DNA of 64,000 nucleotides, taken from contig NZ_JAFFZM010000011.1 in the NCBI RefSeq assembly GCF_017676345.1, forward strand, positions 186,001 to 250,000, read 5' to 3'. Every line of letters starts with the position of its first letter. The first letter of the stretch is position 1. This stretch comes from Streptomyces smyrnaeus (GTDB taxonomy: Bacteria; Actinomycetota; Actinomycetes; Streptomycetales; Streptomycetaceae). The notes under the pieces are model-generated. The model had not been told where the DNA came from, did not search any database, and was given only the letters and a program-made list of their open reading frames with translations. The position numbers and the translations under genes were made by a program. Shown here piece by piece: positions 16,735-26,206 of the stretch.

Positions 16735-17949
16735 ATGGCTGATGACTCTGCCGCGAAGAAGGCGGGCACCACGACCGGGGCGACGACGCGTCCCTGGCAC
16801 CGTGCGACGACGGCCGCACGGGAGGGATGGCGGGCGTGGCGCGCCCGCCAGGTGCACGGCGAGGGCCCCCGGGAGGGCGCCGGGGCAGGTGGCCGCCCGT
16901 GCCCCGAGGGCACCACCTGCCTGTGGCGGGTACGCACGACCGTACGGGAGGAACCCGGCTCCCTCGCGCGGGTGTGCGGCGCGCTGGCGGCGGGCCGGGT
17001 CGACATCCTCACCCTGCAGACCCACCCGCTCGGCGACCGCACGGTGGACGAGTTCCTGCTGCGCACCCCCGCGGCGCTGGAGGCACCCGAACTGACCCGG
17101 CTGCTGTCCGAGGCCGGCGGCGACGACACCTGGGCCGAGCGGGCCGACGCCCACGACCTGGTGGACACCCCCACCCGGATCCTCGGCCTGGCCACCCGGG
17201 CCGCACTCGACTCCGCCGAACTCCCGCTGGCCCTGCGGACGTTGCTGGGCCGCTGCACGATCCGCTCGGTCCCCGGCGACACCCCCGCCCAGGGCACACT
17301 GGAGGGTACGCTACTGCGCCTGCCCGACCCTGCCGGAGGAGAGATCGTCGTGGAACGGCACCATGTGCCCTTCACCCCCACCGAGTTCGCACGGGCACAC
17401 GCTCTGGTGCAGCTGGACGCGCGGCTGGGACGGCGCGCCCCGCGCGAGCAGCACGCGCTGACGCTGCCCGAGGGCCGGGCCGTGTCGATCCGCCGCGCCG
17501 ACGAGGGCGACCTCGACGCCGCGCTGGCGATGCACGCCCGCTGCTCGAAGCAGACCCTCGGCAGCCGCTACCACGGCCCCGTCAAGGACGCCGACCGCTA
17601 TCTGCGGCATCTGCTCTCCCCCCGGTTCGGCCGCACCCTCGCGGTGGAGTCACCCGCGGGCGAGCTGGTGGCGCTCGGCCATCTGCTGTGGGACGGCGAC
17701 GAGACCGAGGCGGCGCTGCTGGTCGAGGACGCCTGGCAGCGGCGGGGTATCGGTTCGGCACTGCTGCGGCGGCTGATCGGCATGGCCCGCGAGGCGCGCT
17801 GCGAGAGCGTCTACGCGGTCACCCAGTCGTCCAACACGGGAATGGTCGCCGCGATGCGCGGACTGGGGCTGCCGCTCGACTACCAGGTCGAGGAGGGCAC
17901 GCTGGTGGTGACCGCGGCGCTGACACCCGCCGCCGTGGCGCCGCGCTGA
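16735..17949 (+). CDS. ACT–GNAT fusion: probable amino-acid-regulated protein lysine acetyltransferase
   Basis: 404 residues. An N-terminal basic Ala-rich stretch (1–60) is followed by an ACT domain at about 62–125 (VREEPGSLARVCGALAAGRVDI is the ACT signature), a linker, and a GNAT domain at about 245–395 with the acetyl-CoA loop RRGIGSAL. ACT–GNAT proteins of actinobacteria have been described as lysine acetyltransferases whose activity responds to amino acids. I infer the same here. The linker of about 120 residues (RATLDSAELPLALRTLLG) is longer than I expect for that class. ATG at 16735 with GGGAGG upstream. Confidence 0.85.
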   Translation: MADDSAAKKAGTTTGATTRPWHRATTAAREGWRAWRARQVHGEGPREGAGAGGRPCPEGTTCLWRVRTTVREEPGSLARVCGALAAGRVDILTLQTHPLGDRTVDEFLLRTPAALEAPELTRLLSEAGGDDTWAERADAHDLVDTPTRILGLATRAALDSAELPLALRTLLGRCTIRSVPGDTPAQGTLEGTLLRLPDPAGGEIVVERHHVPFTPTEFARAHALVQLDARLGRRAPREQHALTLPEGRAVSIRRADEGDLDAALAMHARCSKQTLGSRYHGPVKDADRYLRHLLSPRFGRTLAVESPAGELVALGHLLWDGDETEAALLVEDAWQRRGIGSALLRRLIGMAREARCESVYAVTQSSNTGMVAAMRGLGLPLDYQVEEGTLVVTAALTPAAVAPR

Positions 17950-18050
17950 GCGCCGCCCCGCACACCGACCGCCACGGCACCGTGCGTCGGCATTCCACCT
18001 GCGGCGTCCCGGTGCTGACGGCAGGGGTGTCGGCGTACGAGTATGGGCGC

Positions 18051-19763
18051 ATGTCCGATGCGATCAACACAGCGACCCCCGGTCCCCTGCCCCGTCAGGT
18101 GGCCGACACCTACGTCGACGCGCTCGTCGAACTCGACCCGATCTCCGGCACCTACCTCGGGGTGCCCGAGAGCCACGGCAAGCTGCCCGACTTCTCCCCC
18201 GCGGGCCAGGAGGCGGTGGCCGTACTCAACCGCACCACCCTTGAGGAGTTGGCCGCTGCCGAGGCGCGGCCCGGCGGCGACAGCGACGAGGAGCGGCGCT
18301 GCGCGCGGCTGCTGCGCGAGCGGCTGACCGCCGAGCTGGCCGTGCACGAGGCAGGTGAGGGGCTGCGCGCCGTCAGCAACCTCAACTCGCCCCTCCACGC
18401 GGTGCGCGGCATCTTCACCGTGATGCCGTCCGAGACGAAGGAGGACTGGGAGGCGGTCGCCGACCGGATGCGGGCGATGCCGCTCGCGCTCGACGGATAC
18501 CGCGCCTCCCTCGCCGAGGGCCTCTCCCGCGGGCTGTACGCCGGGCCCCGGCAGGTGTCCACGGTGCTGGGACAGCTGGCGCAGTGGCTGGGCGAGAAGG
18601 ACTCGGAAGACGACCGGGGCTGGTTCGCGCAGTTCGCCGGCGGCTGCCCCGACACCCTCCGTCCCGAGCTCGGCGAAGCGGCTGCCGAGGCCACCCGCGC
18701 CGTCTCCGAGCTGCGCGACTGGCTGCGGGACGTGTACGCACCGGGCATCGCCGGCGCCCCCGAGACGGTGGGCCGCGAGCGGTACGCGCGCTGGGCGCGC
18801 TATTGGAACGGCGCGGATCTCGACCTGGAGGAGGCCTACCACTACGGCTGGGAGGAGTTCCACCGGCTGCTCGGCGAGATGCGCACCGAGGCGGAGGAGG
18901 TCCTTCCCGGCGCGAAGACCCCCTGGGAGGCGCTGCGCCATCTGGACACGCACGGCGAGGCCATCGAGGGCGTCGACGCGGTCCGCGAATGGCTCCAGGG
19001 GCTGATGGACGAGGCCATCAGCGAGCTGGACGGCACCCACTTCGAGCTGGCCGATCCGGTGCGCCGGGTGGAGGCCAGGATCGCCCCGCCCGGCAGCGCC
19101 GCCGCGCCGTACTACACCCAGCCGTCGCTGGACTTCTCCCGGCCGGGCCGCACCTGGCTGCCCACCATGGGCGAGACCCGGTTCCCGGTCTACGACCTGG
19201 TCAGCACCTGGTACCACGAGGGTGTGCCCGGACACCATCTGCAGCTCGCGCAGTGGACGTACGTCGCCGACAAGCTCTCCCGCTACCAGACGACCGTCGG
19301 CATGGTCAGCGCCAACGCCGAGGGCTGGGCACTGTACGCCGAACGGCTCATGGACGAGCTCGGCTTCCTGACCACGGCCGAGCGGCGACTGGGCTATCTG
19401 GACGCGCAGATGATGCGCTCCACCCGGGTCATCGTCGACATCGGTATGCACCTGGAACTGGAGATCCCCGCCGACTCCCCCTTCCACCCGGGCGAGCGGT
19501 GGACTCCCGAACTGGCGCAGGAGTTCTTCGGCATGCACAGCGGCCGCCCCGCCGACTTCGTGGAGAGCGAGCTGGTGCGCTACCTGGGTATGCCGGGTCA
19601 GGCGATCGGCTACAAGCTGGGCGAGCGCGCCTGGCTGGAGGGTCGCGACGCGGCGCGGCGCGAGCGCGGCGCCGCGTTCGACGCCAAGGCCTGGCACATG
19701 GCGGCGCTCTCGCTCGGCTCGCTGGGCCTCGATGATCTGGTGAGGGAGCTGTCGGCGCTCTGA
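18051..19763 (+). CDS. DUF885 family protein (probable metallopeptidase-like)
   Basis: 570-residue soluble protein of the DUF885 family. The hallmark is WYHEGVPGHHLQ (about residues 384–395), a zinc-type HE..PGHH motif, with NAEGWALYAERLMDELG about 30 residues later supplying a downstream Glu. Length is typical. No signal peptide. Activity is unproved for most members but the arrangement resembles M32/M3-like zinc peptidases. Start chosen at ATG 18051. A GTG 24 bases earlier is possible and the ribosome-binding site is weak for both. It converges on sbcC across a large hairpin. Confidence 0.88.
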   Translation: MSDAINTATPGPLPRQVADTYVDALVELDPISGTYLGVPESHGKLPDFSPAGQEAVAVLNRTTLEELAAAEARPGGDSDEERRCARLLRERLTAELAVHEAGEGLRAVSNLNSPLHAVRGIFTVMPSETKEDWEAVADRMRAMPLALDGYRASLAEGLSRGLYAGPRQVSTVLGQLAQWLGEKDSEDDRGWFAQFAGGCPDTLRPELGEAAAEATRAVSELRDWLRDVYAPGIAGAPETVGRERYARWARYWNGADLDLEEAYHYGWEEFHRLLGEMRTEAEEVLPGAKTPWEALRHLDTHGEAIEGVDAVREWLQGLMDEAISELDGTHFELADPVRRVEARIAPPGSAAAPYYTQPSLDFSRPGRTWLPTMGETRFPVYDLVSTWYHEGVPGHHLQLAQWTYVADKLSRYQTTVGMVSANAEGWALYAERLMDELGFLTTAERRLGYLDAQMMRSTRVIVDIGMHLELEIPADSPFHPGERWTPELAQEFFGMHSGRPADFVESELVRYLGMPGQAIGYKLGERAWLEGRDAARRERGAAFDAKAWHMAALSLGSLGLDDLVRELSAL

Positions 19764-19795
19764 GCAGCTGAGCCGCCCTTCCCCTCTTCCCCATT

Positions 19796-19852
19796 CCGCC
19801 GCGACGGCGGGCAGCCGGACAGTGAGTCGTCGGCTGAGCACCGTCGCGGCGG
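19796..19852. terminator. Bidirectional terminator between DUF885 gene and sbcC
   Basis: Outer arms CCGCCGCGACGG (19796–19807) and CCGTCGCGGCGG (19841–19852) are perfect over 12 bp. Inner arms CAGCCG (19812–19817) and CGGCTG (19831–19836) extend the stem. It fills the gap between two convergent genes, so it can serve both strands. No U-tract. Confidence 0.7.
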
Positions 19853-19857
19853 AGAAG

Positions 19858-22800
19858 CTAGCCGTCCGCGGGAGCCGCATGGTGGCGCAGCGCGGAGCCG
19901 TGCCGGGATTTGACGACCTCCAGCTGGGCGGGCACTCGCTGTCGCAGGTCGGCCACGTGGCTGACGATGCCGACGCAGCGATCCCTCTCGCGCAGCGAGT
20001 CGAGCACGTCCAGGACCTCATCCAGCGTCTGCTCGTCCAGGCTGCCGAAGCCCTCGTCGATGAAGAGCGTCTCCAGCCGGGTGCCGCCGGCCTCCTCGGT
20101 CACCACGTCGGCGAGTCCGAGGGCGAGGGCGAGGGAGGCGAAGAACGTCTCACCGCCGGAGAGGGTGGCGGTGTCCCGCTCGGCTCCGGTCCAGGCGTCC
20201 ACGACGTGCAGGCCCAGCCCGGATCTGCCGCGCCCGGAGGCCCGTGCGTCGGAGTGCACCAGTGTGTAGCGGCCCGAGGACATCCGGGCGAGGCGTGCCG
20301 AGGCAGCGGCGGCGACCTGTTCGAGCCGGGCGGCCAGCACATACGACTCCAGCCGCATGCGGCGCTCGTTCTCGGCCGACGTACCCGCCGCGAGAGCGGC
20401 TAGCCGGGCGACGCGGTCGTAGGCCGTACGCAGCGGCGCCAGCCTGCGCGCGCGGTCGGCGGCGCGCGCCCCCAGCCCGTCCAGTGCCTCCACCGTGCCC
20501 CGCGCGGCATGGCGTTCGGCGTCGGCGGAGCGCAGCCGCGTCTCCGCGGCATCGGCGACGGCCCGCGCCGCCTCGGGGTCCGCCGCCGACCGCGCGGCTG
20601 CCGCGGCCAGTGCGGGGTCGGCCAGTTCCTCGCGCACGGCTGCTTCCTCGGCCTGCCGGCGTTCCAGCCGGGTACGCAGCTCGCGCTGCTCGGACTCGGG
20701 CAGCACGGCCTGCTCCGCGTCCTCGGGCCCCCGGAACCCGGCCCGGTCGGCGGCGTCGGCCAACTGCTCCGCGGCCTCGGCGAGCCGTTCGGCGGCGCGG
20801 GCGGCCGTGTGGGCGGCCTCCGCCGCCCGGGACAGCAGTCCGACGCGCCGCTCCAGCTCGGTGAAGCGGGCGGCGACGCTGGGGGCCTCGCCGCGGGCTT
20901 TCGCCAGCCGCTCGGTGAGGGCCGCCAGCTCCCGCTGCAGCGCGTCCCGCGTGGAGGTGCGGGCCGCTGCACGGCGCTCGGCGTCCTGGCGCGCGTTCTG
21001 CCGCTCGGCATGCTCGCGTTCGGCGGCGGCCAACGCCTCACGCGCCTCGTGGGTGCCGGACGCCTGCCTGTACGCCTCCGCGTGCTCGTCCTCCAGCGCG
21101 GCGACGGCGGCGGCCAGCGCCTCGGTGCTCGCGTCCTCGGCCTCCCCCGGGAGCGCGGCGGACCCCTCGGTCCCCGGCCCGCCGACGGCTCCGCCCGCCG
21201 CTTCGGTCTGAGCCGCCGTGTGGTTCTCGCGCAGCGCCGCGAGGCGCTCCTCGGCCGACCGGCGGTGCTCGGCCGCCCGTTGCGAGGCGGCGAGTGCGGC
21301 GTCCTCGGTCGCGCGGTCCACATGGTCCGGCTCCTCGCGGGCGGGAGCCGGGTGGGCGGTGGAGCCGCAGACGGCACACGGCTCGCCCGCCACCAGGTGG
21401 GCGGCGAGCTCGGCCGCGACACCGCGCAGCCGCCGCTCGCGCAGGGCGAGCCAGCGCTCCTTCGCCTCGGCGGCCACCTCCCGGGCGCTGTGCAGGGCTT
21501 CGACGGCGGCCGAGATCTCGGTGGCGAGCTGGTCGCGGCGGCGCGCGGCCTGGAGGCGGGCGCGGGCCGGGTGGAGCCGTCCGGAGAGGTGTTCGGCGCG
21601 GGTGGCAGCCTCCTGTGCGTCCTCGACGCGGCGCTGGAGGGTGTACCGCTGCTCCTCCCAGGCCGCCAGCCACTCCGCCGCCTCGCGGAGCAGATCCTCG
21701 TCGGCCCGTGACTCGGCGTCCAGCCGGCGCAGTTCGGCCTCGATCCCGGCAGCGCGCGGCTCCTCCTCGCGGACGGCCCGCAGCGCGCCCAGCTCCTGGC
21801 GCAGCTCCCGCTCCAGCTCCGCCAGCCGCTCGGGGGCGGCCTCGGCCAGGGGCTGCGGCAGGCGGGCCCGCGCGTCCCGTTCGGCCGCACGCGCCCGGAC
21901 GTGCTCGTCATGTGCCGCCCGGTGGAACCGGAGCGCGGGCGCCACGGCCTCGGCGGACTGCGCCCGCTCCAGTCGGCGCCGCAGCGCCTCGCTCTCCTCC
22001 GCGCCGGCCGCCAGTTCGTCGGCGCGTTGCCGGGCGCGGGCGAACCGCTGCTGTGCTCGCGCGAGTTCGCGGCTCGCCTCCAGTTTCTCTACGGCGGTCC
22101 CGTACCGCTCGCGCGCCGTCTCGGCGGCCAGGGCGGCGCAGGTGAGGCGCTCCCTGGCGTAGCAGCGGGCCTGCGCCGCCCAGGTCAGCACGGCTTCGGT
22201 GAGACCCGGGTCGCCGGGTGCGAGCCGGCCGCGCTCGGGTGCCACGGACTGCTTGGCACGGGCGCCGCCCCGTCCGGCACGCCGGGTGCCGCCCGTTGCG
22301 GTGCCGGGCTCCGGGCCCGAGGTGGCCGCCGGGGCGCTGCCGGACGCCGGGGCGGTGCGCTGGCCGGGGAGGGGCTGCGCTTCGGGCGCGGGTGTGGGGC
22401 CGTCGCCCAGTTCCGCGGGATCGCCGACCGCCTGCCGCATCCGGTGGGCGAGGGCGAGCAGTTCCTCGTCGGCCGCGGCGACCTCCTGCTGGGCGCTCTT
22501 GCGCCTGCGCGCCAGCTCTTCCTCGACGGCCGCGAACCGGCCGGTGTCGAAGAGGCGTCCCAGCAGCTTCGCCCGGTCCTCGGCGCCGGAGCGCAGGAAC
22601 CGCGCGAAATCGCCCTGCGGCAGCAGCACCACCTGGCAGAACTGCTCCTTGCTCATCCCCAGGGCCTGGCCGATCTCCTCGCCGATCTCCTGGTGGGAGC
22701 GGCTGAGGCCGTGCCACTCACCGGTCGCGGGGTCCAGGACGCGCAGCTCGCAGCGGGCCCGCTCCCGGGTGAGACCGGTGCCGCGGGCCTTGGGACGAAG

Positions 22801-23097
22801 CTGCTCGGGGGCGCGGGTGAGCTCCAACCGCCGGCCCGCGACGGTGAGGTCGAGGACGACCTGGGTGCGGGTGCGGGGGTCGGCGTGGTCGCTGCGCAGG
22901 GTGCCGCCGGGCTGCTGGCGGGCGCCGGGCACGCCTCCGTAGAGGGCGAAGCAGACGGCGTCCAGCACGGAGGTCTTGCCCGCCCCCGTGGGGCCGTGCA
23001 GCAGGAAGAGCCCTGCCGAGGAGAGGGTGTCGAAGTCGACGGTGTGGGTGCCGCTGAAGGGGCCGAAGGCGGTGAGGGTGAGCCGGTGGAGCCTCAT
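19858..23097 (-). CDS. sbcC: Exonuclease SbcC, SMC-like ATPase subunit
   Basis: 1079-residue Rad50-like ATPase partner of SbcD, which opens hairpin and protein-blocked DNA ends. Walker A GPTGAGKTS is at 35–43. Long coiled-coil arms (Glu/Arg/Ala heptads, about 180–900) flank the zinc hook, PCAVC at about residue 573. The ABC signature LSGGETF and Walker B LFIDEGFGSLD lie near the C-terminus. The start ATG at 23097 overlaps the sbcD stop (ATGA), implying coupled translation. A Gly/Pro/Ala-rich insert (about 220–290) in the first arm is unusual but common in actinobacterial SbcC. Confidence 0.96.
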   Translation of the reverse strand: MRLHRLTLTAFGPFSGTHTVDFDTLSSAGLFLLHGPTGAGKTSVLDAVCFALYGGVPGARQQPGGTLRSDHADPRTRTQVVLDLTVAGRRLELTRAPEQLRPKARGTGLTRERARCELRVLDPATGEWHGLSRSHQEIGEEIGQALGMSKEQFCQVVLLPQGDFARFLRSGAEDRAKLLGRLFDTGRFAAVEEELARRRKSAQQEVAAADEELLALAHRMRQAVGDPAELGDGPTPAPEAQPLPGQRTAPASGSAPAATSGPEPGTATGGTRRAGRGGARAKQSVAPERGRLAPGDPGLTEAVLTWAAQARCYARERLTCAALAAETARERYGTAVEKLEASRELARAQQRFARARQRADELAAGAEESEALRRRLERAQSAEAVAPALRFHRAAHDEHVRARAAERDARARLPQPLAEAAPERLAELERELRQELGALRAVREEEPRAAGIEAELRRLDAESRADEDLLREAAEWLAAWEEQRYTLQRRVEDAQEAATRAEHLSGRLHPARARLQAARRRDQLATEISAAVEALHSAREVAAEAKERWLALRERRLRGVAAELAAHLVAGEPCAVCGSTAHPAPAREEPDHVDRATEDAALAASQRAAEHRRSAEERLAALRENHTAAQTEAAGGAVGGPGTEGSAALPGEAEDASTEALAAAVAALEDEHAEAYRQASGTHEAREALAAAEREHAERQNARQDAERRAAARTSTRDALQRELAALTERLAKARGEAPSVAARFTELERRVGLLSRAAEAAHTAARAAERLAEAAEQLADAADRAGFRGPEDAEQAVLPESEQRELRTRLERRQAEEAAVREELADPALAAAAARSAADPEAARAVADAAETRLRSADAERHAARGTVEALDGLGARAADRARRLAPLRTAYDRVARLAALAAGTSAENERRMRLESYVLAARLEQVAAAASARLARMSSGRYTLVHSDARASGRGRSGLGLHVVDAWTGAERDTATLSGGETFFASLALALGLADVVTEEAGGTRLETLFIDEGFGSLDEQTLDEVLDVLDSLRERDRCVGIVSHVADLRQRVPAQLEVVKSRHGSALRHHAAPADG

Positions 23098-24338
23098 CGG
23101 ACCACCCCGGGTGCGCCCTCGCCCTGCCGCGCCGCCGTCGGTGCCGTCGGTGCCGTACGGGAGGCGGCGAGCGGCTCGTCCGGTTCCGACTCGGCGACGC
23201 GGACGGCCTCCAGCGCCTGTCCCAGCATCTCGCGTTCCTCGGGCGCCGCCTGCCGCCCTGGCCGTACGTGGCCGACGAAGTCCTCGGCGATCTGGCGGTC
23301 GGTGCGGCCCTTGAGCCGGACGGCGTAGGAGCGTGAGTCGTCGGTCTCCTCCCGCTCGGGTGCGAAGACGAGGCTGACGATGTGCGGGAAGCGCTTCGCC
23401 AGCCGGGCCATCGGGTCGTGCGGGCGGGCGGCGTCGGTGAGGGTGGCCTCCACCCAGGAGCCCGTGTGCTGTTCGTGGGCCGGCTCCTCCAGCAGTTCGG
23501 CGAGTGTGCCGCGCAGCCGGGCCAGGGGGCGCGGGACAGGACAGCGCAGCCGCTCGGCGGCCGGTTCGCCGCCGGGGCCGAGCTCGACCAGCCACATCGA
23601 CTTCTCGTGCCCGGCCTCGGAGAAGGAGTAGGCGAGCGGGGTGCCCGAGTAGCGCACCCGTTCGGTGATCGACTGACAGTTGTGCAGATGACCGAGGGCG
23701 ACGTAATCGACGCCGTCGAAGACGGAGACGGGTACGGAGGCGACCCCGCCGACGGTGATGTCCCGTTCGCTGTCGGAGACTTCGGCACCGGTGACGAAGG
23801 CGTGCGCCAGGACGACGGAGCGGGTCCCGGCGGGTCTGGTGGCGAGGTCGGCGCGGACCCGGTCCATCGCGGCGCGGAGCACGGCGGTGTGGCCGGTGCC
23901 CTCGGCGCCGAGGGTCTGGCGCACCAGCGAGGGCTCCAGGTAGGGCAGCCCGTAGACGGCGACCTGGCCGCCCCCGTCGGCGCCGTCGAGGAGCACCGGT
24001 GTGCCGCACTCGCGCGGGTCGGTGCGCAGGTGCACGCCCGCACGGCCCATCAGCTTCGAGCCGACGCCGAGCCGGCGTGCCGAATCGTGGTTGCCGGAGA
24101 TCATCACGGTGGGCACGCCCAGGTCAGCGAGGCGGTGGAGCGCCTGGTCGAACAGCTCGACCGCGGCGAGGGAGGGGACGGCGCGGTCGTAGATGTCGCC
24201 GGAGACGAGCACGGCGTCCACCGCGCGCTCCTCGACGGTGGCGACCAGGTGGTCGAGGAAGGCACGCTGGGCATCGAGGAGGCTCACGCGGTGGAAGCTC
24301 CGGCCCAGATGCCAGTCCGAGGTGTGCAGCAGACGCAT
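23094..24338 (-). CDS. sbcD: Exonuclease SbcD, Mre11-like nuclease subunit
   Basis: 414 residues, the manganese nuclease of the SbcCD complex. All phosphoesterase motifs are present: HTSDWHLGR (I), SGDIYDRA (II), ISGNHDS (III) and GHLHNCQ (V), with HAFV (IV) between. A C-terminal capping region follows. It precedes sbcC with a four-base overlap. Start is ATG 24338. Longer readings run into repetitive sequence with no ribosome-binding site. The C-terminus is Pro/Ala-rich. Confidence 0.96.
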   Translation of the reverse strand: MRLLHTSDWHLGRSFHRVSLLDAQRAFLDHLVATVEERAVDAVLVSGDIYDRAVPSLAAVELFDQALHRLADLGVPTVMISGNHDSARRLGVGSKLMGRAGVHLRTDPRECGTPVLLDGADGGGQVAVYGLPYLEPSLVRQTLGAEGTGHTAVLRAAMDRVRADLATRPAGTRSVVLAHAFVTGAEVSDSERDITVGGVASVPVSVFDGVDYVALGHLHNCQSITERVRYSGTPLAYSFSEAGHEKSMWLVELGPGGEPAAERLRCPVPRPLARLRGTLAELLEEPAHEQHTGSWVEATLTDAARPHDPMARLAKRFPHIVSLVFAPEREETDDSRSYAVRLKGRTDRQIAEDFVGHVRPGRQAAPEEREMLGQALEAVRVAESEPDEPLAASRTAPTAPTAARQGEGAPGVVR

Positions 24339-24472
24339 GGTCAACGACCTTACGGCCCACCACTGACAGCGCGTGCCGCACCCCGGACCGTCCGCTGTCC
24401 CCCGCCCGCTCCGGACGGTGCGCGCAGCTGGTGTGCTCGGACGCGCCCGCAGTCGGTGCGTTCGTACGGCGC

Positions 24473-24511
24473 GCTCAGACGGTGCACGCAGACGGTGCAC
24501 TCAGACGGTGC
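24473..24511. repeat. Three tandem 13-bp repeats at the 3' end of the YigZ gene
   Basis: GCTCAGACGGTGC, ACGCAGACGGTGC and ACTCAGACGGTGC run head to tail at 24473, 24486 and 24499. The last copy includes the YigZ stop codon. More degenerate CAG(A/T)CGGTGC-like units continue to about 24410. The block lies between the YigZ stop and the sbcD start, and slippage is the likely origin. Confidence 0.6.
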
Positions 24512-25163
24512 CGAACGCCTCGCCGCCCACCTCGACGTGTGCGGCGCCCGCGGTCGCGTCGGCGAGCCAGCGCCGGAATTCGGCCACCTCCGCGCCGGGC
24601 AGTCCGAGTTCGATGGTGACCTCGGCGCCGTACCGCACCTCGCGTACCTCGCGCCCGGTGGCGCGCAGATCGTTCTCCAGCCGTCCGGCACGCTCATGGC
24701 CGACGGTGACCGTCACCAGCCGGAAGCGCCGCCGGGTGACGGTCCCGACGGCGTCCAGGGCCTCTCCGACCGCTCCGCCGTACGCCCGGATCAGGCCCCC
24801 CGCGCCCAGCTTGACACCGCCGAAGTAGCGGGTGACGACGGCGACCGCGTAGCGGACCTCACGGCGCAGCAGCATCTGGAGCATCGGCACTCCCGCGGTG
24901 CCGCCCGGTTCACCGTCGTCGTTCGCCTTCTGGATGCTCGCGTCCGCGCCGATGACATAGGCGGAGCAGTTGTGGTTGGCGCCGGGGTGCTGCTTGCGCA
25001 CCCGCGCGATGAACTCCTGTGCCTCGGCCTCGGTGGCGGCGGGTGCGAGGGCGCACAGGAAGCGCGAGCGGTTGACCTCGGTCTCGTGCACACCCTCGGC
25101 CGCGACGGTGAGGTACTCCGCCGGTCCCTCCGGCTCGTGCTGTGGGCGCTGCTCGGGCTGCAT
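24501..25163 (-). CDS. YigZ/IMPACT family protein
   Basis: 220 residues with the UPF0029/IMPACT N-terminal domain (NHNCSAYVIG and DDGEPGGTAGVPML are diagnostic) and a DUF1949-type C-terminal ferredoxin-like domain from about 145. The conserved VTRYFGGVKLGAGGLIRAY follows the first motif block. Homologues bind nucleic acid or ribosome-related partners, but the activity is unsettled. ATG start at 25163 has a CATAGG hexamer 15 bases before it, so the leader may be very short. It lies upstream of sbcDC on the same strand with about 160 bases between. Confidence 0.92.
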   Translation of the reverse strand: MQPEQRPQHEPEGPAEYLTVAAEGVHETEVNRSRFLCALAPAATEAEAQEFIARVRKQHPGANHNCSAYVIGADASIQKANDDGEPGGTAGVPMLQMLLRREVRYAVAVVTRYFGGVKLGAGGLIRAYGGAVGEALDAVGTVTRRRFRLVTVTVGHERAGRLENDLRATGREVREVRYGAEVTIELGLPGAEVAEFRRWLADATAGAAHVEVGGEAFGTV

Positions 25164-25257
25164 CCCGCCAGCCTATGGCCGCGGGCCGCGGGAATCGGTG
25201 CGGGGTGCGAGCCGTTGTCGGGGTGGAGGGGGCATGTCTGCTGCGGAGGAGAGAGCG

Positions 25258-25665
25258 ATGTACGGCGATTCCGGGACGGTACGGGAGATTCTCACCGAGC
25301 TGGGTGATACCTGGGCGGTGGTGGGGCTCTCCCGGAACACCTCCCGGCCCGCATACGGGGTGGCGGAGGTGCTCCAGCGCCACGGCAAGCGGATCGTGCC
25401 CGTCCACCCAGCGGCGGAGACGGTGCACGGCGAGCGCGGCTATCCGAGCCTGGCGCAGATCCCCTTCCCCGTGGACGTGGTGGACGTCTTTGTCAACTCC
25501 CGCCTGGCGGGACAGGTGGCCGACGAGGCGGCGGCGATCGGCGCCAAAGCGGTCTGGTTCCAGCTCGGGGTGGTCGACGACGCGGCGTACGAACGCACCC
25601 GGGCGGCCGGTCTGCGGATGGTGATGGACCGGTGTCCGGCGATCGAGATTCCCCGGCTGGGATGA
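25258..25665 (+). CDS. CoA-binding domain protein (YccU-like)
   Basis: 135-residue Rossmann protein of the CoA_binding_2 family. The motif WAVVGLSRNTSRPAYGVA opens the nucleotide site, RIVPVHPAAETVHGERGYPSL and VVDVFVNS follow, and KAVWFQLGVVDDAAYE and DRCPAIE close the fold. Members are small stand-alone relatives of succinyl-CoA synthetase subunits. Ligand and role are unproved. Start is ATG 25258 after GGAGGAGAG. An in-frame ATG at 25234 would add eight residues. Confidence 0.9.
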   Translation: MYGDSGTVREILTELGDTWAVVGLSRNTSRPAYGVAEVLQRHGKRIVPVHPAAETVHGERGYPSLAQIPFPVDVVDVFVNSRLAGQVADEAAAIGAKAVWFQLGVVDDAAYERTRAAGLRMVMDRCPAIEIPRLG

Positions 25666-25688
25666 GCGCGGCGCGCTAGCGTCCACGC

Positions 25689-26198
25689 ATGATCGACATA
25701 CGCAGGGCGACACCCGACGACGCCGAGGAGATCGTACGGCTGCGCAGGGTCATGTTCGCTGCCATGCTCGGCCGGGACGAGCCGGGGCCGTGGGAGAAGG
25801 AAGCCGTACGCATCGCGCGGCGGCAGCTCGCGCTGGAGGACTCTCCGCTGCTGGCGTTCGTGGTGGACGGCGAGCGGCCCGACCTGCCGGCCCACCTCGC
25901 GGCGTGCGCGGTGGGCCGGGTCGAGGAGCGGCTGCCGGCGCCGGTGAGCCCGCACGGCCTGTTCGGCTTCGTCTTCAACGTGTGCACCGACGAGCGGTAC
26001 CGCGGTCGCGGCTACGCTCGGGCGACGACCGCCGCGCTGCTGGCCCAGTTCGCCCGCGCGGGCGTCACGCGCGTGGATCTGCACGCGACGCCGGAGGCGG
26101 AGGCGATGTACCGGTCCATGGGCTTCGCCGAGCACTCGATCCCGCTGTCGCTCGATGTCGGCACACCGGACGCCGCCTCCCGGCCTCCACGGCGCTGA
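25689..26198 (+). CDS. GNAT family N-acetyltransferase
   Basis: 169 residues. The GNAT fold begins IDIRRATPDDAEEIVRLR, has the core strand GFVFNVCTDERYRGRGYARAT with the acetyl-CoA loop RGRGYA (about 111–116), and ends MYRSMGFAEHSIPL. Single-domain enzyme, cytosolic. It follows the CoA-binding protein by 23 bases and is probably co-transcribed. Substrate cannot be predicted. Confidence 0.88.
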   Translation: MIDIRRATPDDAEEIVRLRRVMFAAMLGRDEPGPWEKEAVRIARRQLALEDSPLLAFVVDGERPDLPAHLAACAVGRVEERLPAPVSPHGLFGFVFNVCTDERYRGRGYARATTAALLAQFARAGVTRVDLHATPEAEAMYRSMGFAEHSIPLSLDVGTPDAASRPPRR

Positions 26199-26206
26199 GC
26201 GCTGGA

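Noticed and set aside
16827..18050. Long in-frame extension upstream of the DUF885 gene
   Set aside because: It runs antiparallel in codon character to the ACT–GNAT gene already read in another frame. The DUF885 homology starts at the ATG at 18051.
24473..24511. CRISPR-like repeats
   Set aside because: Units are only 13 bp, head to tail with no spacers, and no cas genes are present.
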